Shown here: in pieces, positions 1 to 5,255 of the stretch
How positions within the stretch are numbered: position 1 is the stretch's first letter
Layout: every line of letters begins with the position of its first letter
Origin: Acidobacteriota bacterium
GTDB lineage: Bacteria > Acidobacteriota > Vicinamibacteria > Vicinamibacterales > 2-12-FULL-66-21
Reading direction: 5' to 3'
Assembly (NCBI GenBank): GCA_020200195.1
Contig: JAIVJE010000525.1
Coordinates: forward strand, 1 to 5,255
Length of the DNA stretch: 5,255 bases
The notes under the pieces: model-generated
Told to the model about the DNA's origin: nothing
Database searches by the model: none
The model's input: the letters and a program-made list of their open reading frames with translations, nothing else
Made by a program: the position numbers and the translations under genes

Positions 1-17
1 GTCGCCGCCACTCCTCG

Positions 18-1768
18 CTACTTCCGGACGAATTTGTACTCGCCCGACGGATCGATCTGCTTGAGCTCCGTCACTCGACCGCCGTCCATGACGAACTCGA
101 AGATGACGTCGGAGAACTCCTTCACGCGAAAGCGTCGCGGCTTCCACGGAATCAGCGGTCTGAACGGCTGGCCCACGAAAACGAGGCCAAGCACGCCGTT
201 CTCCTTCAGCACGACCTCGAACTTTGCGCCTGTCGACGTCTCGTAGGTCCCGGCGTACGGCCGAAGCGTTGTCAGTTCTGACAAAGCCGCCGGCACGCGG
301 CGCGTGAATCTCACCTCGGCCTCGTCGAGCGACATAAGCGCCGTATCGACTTCTCCCTGCGGGTTGGTGGAGAAGTTGACAGACCACTTGCCATTCTGCT
401 CATCGTTGGGTGTGTCGAAGCGATCGTAATGAAAGTGGCTGAGCGGGAGCGCGATCTTGTGGAAATCGAAGAGCAGACCGGGGTCCTTTTTCGAAACGGT
501 GACGACGCCGTAGGCCGGGTGCTCGAACTCGCCGACGTAGTCGTCGATCGGATGGGACGGGTGCGTTCCGGCGACGCGCACGCCGCCGGCCTTCGCACGG
601 GCCGTTTTCCCCGCTTCCTTGCCCTTCAGGCGGATGTCGAGCATGCGCTGACTCCAGGGTGTCTCGTCCATGCCGAGGAGTCGCTCGTACACGTTGTAGG
701 AGACCACGTTGTACAGCGGCGCGCAGTGGTCGCCGATGACGAGCACGATGACGCCCAGGCCGTCGTTCGGCATCATCGACACCTGCGAATGAAAGCCGTT
801 GATGTCGCCGCCGTGCGACGAGAGCAGGTGCCCGCGATACGACATCGTGGAACGTCCTGCCCCGTACGCCTGATTCAGGACCTCGCCGAAGCCGCGCGCC
901 TCGAGCTGCGTGTTCGGGAGCGCGATCGCCGGAGCCAGCGTCGCTTTCAGCACGTCGGCGGGAATGACCGTCCGGCCGCCGGCTTTGCCGTCGTTCATCA
1001 GGGCGATCAACCACTTCGACAGATCCTCGAGATTCGAGTTGATGGCTCCGGCGGGCCCGACGCCTGCCTGCTCCCGGTAATAGGGACGGTACTGGTCATG
1101 CCCAGCGGCGTGAAGATGCGCTCGCGGACGAAGTCCTCCCAGGGTTTTCCGGACAGCAGCTCGACAATGTAACCGGCGCCGGCGTACATCATGTTGTTGT
1201 AGAGGAAGGTCTGGCGCATCGGCTGCGACGGCTCGAGGTACTTGAGGCGCTCGAACAGCTCCTTGCGTGAAAAGTCGGACTTGTACCAAATGGCGTCGTG
1301 GCGCGTGATGCCCGTCCGGTGCGAGAGCATGTCGCGAATCGTCACCGTCGCATTCAGCTCGTCGTTGTAGAACTGGACGCTCGGCACGAACTGACGGACC
1401 GGCCTGTCCCATTCGAGCTTGCCCTCGGCGACGAGCAGGCCATTGGCGACCGCGGTGAACAGCTTGGTGTTCGACGCGATCGGCATTGTCGTCTTCGATG
1501 TGAACGGCAGCTTCTTCCCGTAGTCGCGAAAACCTTAGCCCTTCGCGAACACGAGCTTGTCCTTGACGACGACGCCGACGCCGATGCCAGGGGCGTTCCA
1601 GTCCTTGACGAGTTGTGCCATGTAGGCATCGAGGCCCTTGAGCTTCTCGTCAAGAGACCGGTCGGCCGCTTTGACGAAGGGTGAGACGATGACAATCGAG
1701 AGGACCAGTGTGAGCGGCAGGTGATGGGTGAGGGTGCGGGCATGCGCTCGGAGTGAAGCTGTCGTCAT
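18..1768 (-). pseudogene. Secreted class C beta-lactamase/PBP-like serine hydrolase with DUF3471-like C-terminus, interrupted by a stop codon and a frameshift
   Basis: This is a penicillin-recognising serine hydrolase (Beta-lactamase family, PF00144). Members act outside the cytoplasm on D-amino-acid peptides, esters or beta-lactams; the substrate here is unknown. The start at 1768 gives a signal peptide (hydrophobic stretch about residues 17-32, likely cut after FVKA) and has an AAGGA site 9 nt upstream. Motifs in order: SNTK (S99 to K102, nucleophile S near 1474), the family-typical LSHRTG, YNN (190-192), and after a frame change SHGGDINGF near 815, the HxG equivalent of KTG. A DUF3471-like region (DYVGEFEHPAYG, near 545) and a further beta-rich tail follow, ending in TAG at 18-20. 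Two lesions are visible. An in-frame TAA at 1535-1537 stands where homologues usually have Tyr (AKG-stop-GFRDYG). A frame change near 1085 joins GMTSTV to PYYREQ and probably also lost 20 or more residues. It lies downstream of the protease fragment on the same strand. Family identity is firm; whether the breaks are biological or sequencing errors is not. Confidence 0.88.
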
Positions 1769-1777
1769 GGTTCGCGT

Positions 1778-1782
1778 TCCTT
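1778..1782 (-). promoter_or_regulatory. Ribosome binding site of the serine hydrolase
   Basis: AAGGA on the minus strand, 9 nt before the ATG at 1768. It supports that start, which also gives a complete signal peptide. No convincing -10/-35 pair is visible above it. Confidence 0.6.
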
Positions 1783-1791
1783 ATCCTATCA

Positions 1792-1813
1792 GACTGCATC
1801 GTTTGTTGCAGTC
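1792..1813. repeat. Inverted repeat in the 5' region of the serine hydrolase
   Basis: There are perfect 7-bp arms, GACTGCA (1792-1798) and TGCAGTC (1807-1813), with an 8-nt loop. The repeat ends 23 nt before the ATG at 1768. No T-tract follows on the minus strand, so it does not look like an intrinsic terminator. It could be an operator or a 5'-UTR stem-loop. Its first arm and loop contain CATCGTTTGT (1797-1806), a 10-mer that recurs at 5077-5086 upstream of the amidohydrolase fusion. Confidence 0.4.
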
Positions 1814-1980
1814 ACGGAATCTGCGCTGAAATAATCGGATTCGTCACGCGAGGGCGTCCGTGCCCATCAGACGAGCAGGACCGACCCTCTCCTCGCGACC
1901 GGACGCCGGGCAGGGTGCCACGTTCCCGAGGGACCACAAGGACAAGTCGGCTGCCTCAGTCTCCTGGGCGTGTCGAGGGA

Positions 1981-2361
1981 TCACTTCTCAGCGCACTCGA
2001 AAAGCGCGCCGGCGCCCGCAATCTCGATGGCATACCTGTCGGCTTCGGCTTCGCTCCGCCGACTGATCGCACGATCGAAAAGCCGTTTGACCACAGCCGC
2101 CGATAGGATCAAGCTCAACGTCCACACAGTGAACGAACCTGCGCGAGGTCGAACGAGCGCGAATTGAGCCAGGTGCGACGCGGACCCGACGACAACTACA
2201 GCACCAAAAAACGACCATCCGAGAGCTCGTTCAGGGTGGCGCCGCCTCAGGTGTGCTGCCTCGTGTGCGAGAAGAGCGACAAGCTCACTCGAGGTCAATC
2301 GTGTCAATACGCTGCGAGACAGCAGGAGAGCGGATCTGATGTGACGAAACCAAGGCCCCAC
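1981..2361 (-). pseudogene. Fragment of an M48/M56-type membrane zinc metalloprotease
   Basis: This is the catalytic part of a membrane gluzincin protease (HtpX/Ste24 or BlaR1-like). Read from GTG at 2361, it has 126 codons. LTSSELVALLAHEAAHLRRRH holds the HEXXH zinc site (HEAAH, residues 33-37). Two hydrophobic segments follow (about 48-70 and 78-92), and then RRSEAEADRY, whose E104 and D108 fit the M48 third-ligand ExxxD motif. Families of this type normally have N-terminal membrane helices before HEXXH, but only 68 nt separate this start from the upstream gene's stop, so the N-terminal part is missing. GAGGGG lies before the GTG, so a short product could still be made. The frame ends in TGA at 1981 right after ALFECAEK, where the family usually continues. 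A different frame from 1984 to a TGA at 1844 encodes 46 residues containing PCPASGREERVGPARL, reminiscent of the HPxxxxRIxRL tail of M48 proteins and suggesting a frameshift. Assignment to M48 rather than M56 rests on ExxxD and is tentative. Confidence 0.62.
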
Positions 2362-2429
2362 GCGATTCCCCTCATATACAGTTGCTGCGGAGGCTCGACG
2401 CTCTCTCTGATCTCGCGGCCATCTGTGAC

Positions 2430-4985
2430 CTACGACACCGGCCGGAACAGGAAGAAATCGTGGACCGTGCGGGACAGCTGCGCGATCACCTTCTCACGCT
2501 CGGCTACCGGCTTGATCGAAGACTTGATGAAGACCGCAATCGCCACGTGTCCGGCGCCCTGCGGCAGCGTCATGATCCCCACATCGTTGGTCGTGCCGCC
2601 GATCGTGCCCGTCAGTTCGGCCGTCTCAGGCTTGTGGAGGCTTTTCTTGTGGATCTTTGCGAGCAGATCGACCATCGCATCGGGCGTCGCGGTGTCGCGG
2701 GGATCCTTCTCAAAGGCGGCGGCCGCGGCTTTGCGATCAGTCTCCGGCACTGCCTCGAACAACCGGCGCCACAGGGCCGGCGACCAGTCATCCTCCGGCG
2801 GCAGCGACGTGACGCCGGACCATCCGGCGATGAGACCCAGCGTGGCACGGCTGACGTCGATTCCCTCGAGGCCGAGCGCTTTCATCCGCGCCGTAACGGC
2901 GGCTGCACCGCCGGCCCGCTCCATCAAGAGGTCGGTGGCCGCGTTGTCGCTGATCAGCAGCATGAGCTCAAGCAGGTTGCGGATGGAAAGCGAGACTCCC
3001 GGCTTATTGAACAGGCCTGTCAGCGTCCCGCTGCCCGGATGGAGGTCTCGTGGCCGAAGTGTGACCATCTCGTCGAGCGACACTTCTCCGGCGTCGACGC
3101 GCCGTAACAGCTCCACGGCGACCGGTAGTTTGAACGTGCTGGCCATCGGGAAACGCTCGCCGCCTCGAAGCGCCAGGCGCCGGCCGGTTTCAAGGTGAAG
3201 GGCGGCCATGCCGGCGAGTCCGCCGGATCCTTCCGAGAGCCGCTCGACCTCGCGAGCCAGCGATTCGAGGCTGGCGTCAGCCGCGGGCGCGATTGTCGTC
3301 ATCGACACGCGACCCGGACCCCAGATGGCCCTGCCGGGCGTCGCACCCGTGTGCTCACCGTCTTTCAGCACCGGCACGCCGTTCACCAGGACGTGCCTGA
3401 CGCCGACCGAGTACTGGTGCGGCTTCTCGAATGTGGCCTTGTCAGCGATCGTCGCAGGATCGAAGACGACGATGTCGGCGAACATTCCTTCTCTCAGGAA
3501 GCCGCGGCGGTCCAAGCCCAAGGTGTCGGCCGGCAGGCCCGATAGCCGCCGCACGGCCTCCTGGAGCGAGATGAGCTTCTCTTCACGCACGTACCGGCCG
3601 AGCAGCCGTGCGACGTTGCCGTACGCGCGCGGGTGAGTCGACGACCGCACGAATACACTTTCGGGTGCCATCGAGGGTGCGTCGGAGCCGAACGACACCC
3701 ACGGCAGTTTGATCTGCTTCGCCACGTTGTCCTCGGACATGAGGAAGTACACGACGGCGACGCGGGAGCGGTCCTCGCGCACGAGGTCCATCACGGTCTC
3801 GGGCCATTCCTGTCCCCGCGACTTCGCCACCTCGGCGACCGTCTTGCCGGCGAGCGGCCTGAGGCCGTCAGTACGGAATCCCACGAGCAGCATCTTCTCC
3901 GGCGTGCCGGCGGCGTGACAGACGTTCTCCCAGGTGTCGGCGGGCCTGGTCATTTCGTCGCGGATGCGACGTCGCGTGCCGGCGTCGGCGAGCCGCTCGA
4001 ACAGCGCGTCGTAGCCGCCCTCGAGCGCCCACGGCGGCATGCACGCGTCGAAGCCGGTTGATCCCGCCGGGTAGGTATACATGTCGGCCGTGACCCGAAG
4101 GCCCGCTTTGCGCGCCGCCTCGATCCTGGCGATGGCGGCGTCGAGCTTGTCCCAGTTCGCGCGGCCCGAAGCTTTCAAGTGATAGATTTCGACCGGAAGG
4201 CCCCCCTCACGCGCGACCCGGATCATCTCGTCGATCGCCTCGAGCAGCCGGTCACCCTCGCTCCGCATGTGCGCAATGAACTTGCCCTGGTACCTGGAGG
4301 CGACGCGGGACAGCTCGATCAGCTCCTCGGTCGAGGCGTACTGGGCGGGAGCGTAGATCAGCGCCGACGTGACGCCCAACGCACCCTTCTCCATCTCGCG
4401 CCGCACGAGCTCCTTCATCTCCTCGAGCTGGGGCGGTGTCGGCTTCTTGTTCTCGAACCCGATCACGTGCTCGCGGACGGTGGCCGCGCTCACAAAGGAG
4501 CCCACGTTCGGTGAGATCCCACGCTGCTCGAGGTGCAGCAGGTATTCAGCGAGCGTCGTCCACGGCATGTCGTAGCGGATGTCACCCATTCGCCGCTCGC
4601 GGTAGACCTTCATCGAGGGCGACAGCGGTCCCATCGATCCCTCGCCGAAGATCTCGGTGGTCACCCCTTGCCGGATGTCGCCCTGCGAGCGTCCGTCCTG
4701 GATCAGCGAGACCTCGGAATGCGACAGCATATTGATGAAGCCAGGTGCGACGGCCAGCGTCTTCGCCTCGATCACCGTGCGAGCTGAAGCGCCTCGGAGG
4801 TCGCCAATCGCCGCGATGCGGTCGCCACGGGTGCCGATATCCGCTCGACGCGGCGGACCGCCGCTGCCGTCATAGACGGTGCCTCCCTTGACGAGCACGT
4901 CGAACGGAGCTTCGTCGAGCCTCCCCGCCATGAGCACGCCGGAGAACAGCAGACTCACCACAAGCTGCCAGGCCGTCGCTGTCAT
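2430..4985 (-). CDS. Secreted fusion: D-aminoacylase-type amidohydrolase plus class A beta-lactamase-like serine hydrolase
   Basis: This is an 851-residue exported two-domain enzyme. The N-terminus (1-20) is a short hydrophobic signal-like segment. Residues about 27-557 are an N-acyl-D-amino-acid deacylase-type amidohydrolase, a metal-dependent TIM barrel that hydrolyses N-acyl-D-amino acids: FDVLVKGGTVYDGSG, PGFINMLSH (81-89), FGEGSMGP (113-120), AHMRSE (H239), IYHLKASG (H269), FGSDAPSM (D435) and a closing ADIVVFDP. The first His of the HxH motif is Leu87, and the cysteine ligand known from Alcaligenes D-aminoacylase is absent (GEG here), while H239, H269 and D435 match key residues. After a short linker, residues about 573-851 form a class A beta-lactamase-like domain with STFK (S616 to K619), SDN (679-681), DPRDTATP (761-768) and TGTIGGTTNDVGI. 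The KTG lysine is replaced by Leu791. Spacing from RDT to TG is about 28 residues shorter than in TEM-type enzymes, which points to an internal deletion. The start at 4985 has a strong AAGGAGG site. The domain identities are firm. The true substrates, and whether the hydrolase half is active, are unknown. Confidence 0.9.
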   Translation of the reverse strand: MTATAWQLVVSLLFSGVLMAGRLDEAPFDVLVKGGTVYDGSGGPPRRADIGTRGDRIAAIGDLRGASARTVIEAKTLAVAPGFINMLSHSEVSLIQDGRSQGDIRQGVTTEIFGEGSMGPLSPSMKVYRERRMGDIRYDMPWTTLAEYLLHLEQRGISPNVGSFVSAATVREHVIGFENKKPTPPQLEEMKELVRREMEKGALGVTSALIYAPAQYASTEELIELSRVASRYQGKFIAHMRSEGDRLLEAIDEMIRVAREGGLPVEIYHLKASGRANWDKLDAAIARIEAARKAGLRVTADMYTYPAGSTGFDACMPPWALEGGYDALFERLADAGTRRRIRDEMTRPADTWENVCHAAGTPEKMLLVGFRTDGLRPLAGKTVAEVAKSRGQEWPETVMDLVREDRSRVAVVYFLMSEDNVAKQIKLPWVSFGSDAPSMAPESVFVRSSTHPRAYGNVARLLGRYVREEKLISLQEAVRRLSGLPADTLGLDRRGFLREGMFADIVVFDPATIADKATFEKPHQYSVGVRHVLVNGVPVLKDGEHTGATPGRAIWGPGRVSMTTIAPAADASLESLAREVERLSEGSGGLAGMAALHLETGRRLALRGGERFPMASTFKLPVAVELLRRVDAGEVSLDEMVTLRPRDLHPGSGTLTGLFNKPGVSLSIRNLLELMLLISDNAATDLLMERAGGAAAVTARMKALGLEGIDVSRATLGLIAGWSGVTSLPPEDDWSPALWRRLFEAVPETDRKAAAAAFEKDPRDTATPDAMVDLLAKIHKKSLHKPETAELTGTIGGTTNDVGIMTLPQGAGHVAIAVFIKSSIKPVAEREKVIAQLSRTVHDFFLFRPVS

Positions 4986-4991
4986 CGCGTG

Positions 4992-4998
4992 CCTCCTT
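4992..4998 (-). promoter_or_regulatory. Strong ribosome binding site of the fusion gene
   Basis: AAGGAGG on the minus strand lies 6 nt before the ATG at 4985. This near-perfect Shine-Dalgarno match decides the start, which also yields a hydrophobic export segment directly at the N-terminus. Confidence 0.8.
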
Positions 4999-5062
4999 CG
5001 AAGATTCGTCTCATGCCGCTCACCTTGTGCAATGAGTCATGCACAGATCAGGCCGTTGATGC

Positions 5063-5078
5063 TGTGGTGAACACCACA
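5063..5078. repeat. Operator-like palindrome between the fusion gene and the receptor fragment
   Basis: TGTGGTG-AA-CACCACA is a perfect 7-bp inverted repeat with a 2-nt centre, 77 nt upstream of the ATG at 4985. Its size and tight symmetry are typical of a dimeric repressor site; GntR-type operators often have a GGT-ACC core. No regulator gene is in the window and no clear promoter hexamers can be placed around it. The right edge overlaps the shared 10-mer CATCGTTTGT (5077-5086). Confidence 0.45.
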
Positions 5079-5100
5079 TCGTTTGTGTATCTTGACAGCC

Positions 5101-5255
5101 TTCGACCTCAAGGGTTGGTCCTACGGGTTTTTCCTCCAGGACAGCTGGCGCGTGGCGGAGGACCTCACGCTCAACCTCGGCGTGCGATACGATCTGGACG
5201 GCTCCTTGACTGCCCTGAACCCCCTGGTTCGCATCGACAAGGGCCTGCACAGGAT
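5101..5255 (+). CDS. TonB-dependent receptor fragment (Oar-like), no N-terminus, continues past the window
   Basis: The frame beginning at 5101 reads FDLKGWSYGFFLQDSWRV, then LTLNLGVRYDLDG and LNPLVRIDKGLH. The FFLQDSWRV...LTLNLGVRYD pattern is the beta-barrel strand signature of outer-membrane TonB-dependent receptors of the Oar-like type that are abundant in Acidobacteriota. They import large substrates across the outer membrane using TonB energy. In such proteins this segment lies in the middle of the barrel, several hundred residues from the start. Here the frame is closed upstream by TGA at 5068-5070, with no ATG in between (only TTG codons at 5083 and 5092). The carboxypeptidase-like N-terminal domain, plug and first barrel half are therefore absent. 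The similarity appears to begin abruptly near 5101, as at a rearrangement or assembly breakpoint. The fragment is divergent to the fusion gene. It may be a relic, since no start is visible. Confidence 0.7.

Noticed and set aside
429..1172. Plus-strand open frame of 247 codons
   Set aside because: It is antisense to the serine hydrolase, whose motifs and C-terminal domain are clear on the minus strand. The composition is Arg/His/Val-biased with no recognisable domain.
1086..1412. N-terminal part of the 464-codon minus-strand frame before the GPAGAINSN block
   Set aside because: It is Arg/His-rich out-of-frame text over the YNN and LSHRTG region, which is coded in the other frame. Only the portion below about 1085 is the real hydrolase.
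1753..2106. Plus-strand open frame of 117 codons across the protease fragment and intergenic DNA
   Set aside because: It has no domain, no ribosome site and low-quality Arg/Pro-rich sequence. It is antisense to the metalloprotease motifs.
2362..2429. Possible terminator between the fusion gene and the protease fragment
   Set aside because: No GC-rich hairpin followed by a T-tract was found on the minus strand.
2164..3198. Long plus-strand open frame of 344 codons
   Set aside because: It lies antisense to the beta-lactamase-like half of the fusion and is rich in Ser, Arg and Pro with no domain. It is a typical shadow of a GC-rich gene.
5092..5097. Perfect TTGACA -35 hexamer on the plus strand
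   Set aside because: No -10 hexamer lies 16-18 nt downstream, and the site runs into receptor coding sequence. It is probably coincidence.
5020..5250. Minus-strand 76-codon frame at the right edge
   Set aside because: It is antisense to the clear receptor barrel motifs on the plus strand and has no domain of its own.
1..5255. CRISPR array, tRNA, rRNA, insertion sequence or attachment site
   Set aside because: No regularly spaced repeats, RNA gene signatures, transposase motifs or terminal inverted repeats were seen. The two short inverted repeats are isolated and unrelated to each other apart from the shared 10-mer.

Overview
The window is GC-rich DNA with long, well-defined protein-coding frames. 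It most resembles a soil Acidobacteriota genome, possibly of the Vicinamibacteria type. This placement is inferred from three things: the secreted serine hydrolase plus amidohydrolase content, an Oar-like TonB-dependent receptor fragment, and strong Shine-Dalgarno sites. No rRNA or other marker gene is present to confirm it.

Layout. Three units lie head to tail on the minus strand, and one fragment lies on the plus strand at the right edge. (1) 4985 to 2430 (-) is an intact 851-codon frame that fuses a D-aminoacylase-type amidohydrolase to a class A beta-lactamase-like serine hydrolase behind a single N-terminal signal peptide. (2) 2361 to 1981 (-) is a fragment of an M48/M56-type membrane zinc metalloprotease. 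It lacks its N-terminal part, and a C-terminal tail may continue in another frame to 1844. (3) 1768 to 18 (-) is a class C beta-lactamase/PBP-like serine hydrolase with a DUF3471-like C-terminal region, broken by an in-frame TAA and by a frameshift. (4) 5101 to 5255 (+) is an internal piece of a TonB-dependent receptor. It has no start and no N-terminal half, and it runs off the window. The other long open frames on either strand are antisense or out-of-frame shadows of these.

Working together. Both serine hydrolases are of the penicillin-recognising type and the amidohydrolase belongs to the N-acyl-D-amino-acid deacylase family. An exported pathway that breaks down D-amino-acid-containing peptides or peptidoglycan fragments is therefore a reasonable inference, with the receptor as a possible uptake partner. 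The sequence does not prove it.

The most notable feature is the concentration of damage. There is a nonsense codon, a frameshift with probable missing sequence, an in-frame loss of about 28 residues that removes the KTG lysine of the fused hydrolase, and two truncated gene fragments, all within 5.3 kb. Either this is a decaying, rearranged accessory region or the assembly has errors; raw reads would decide. I did not find a clearly novel defence or mobile system. The best candidates for novelty are the deacylase/serine-hydrolase fusion with its altered active sites, and two inverted repeats in the 5' regions that share an exact 10-mer.
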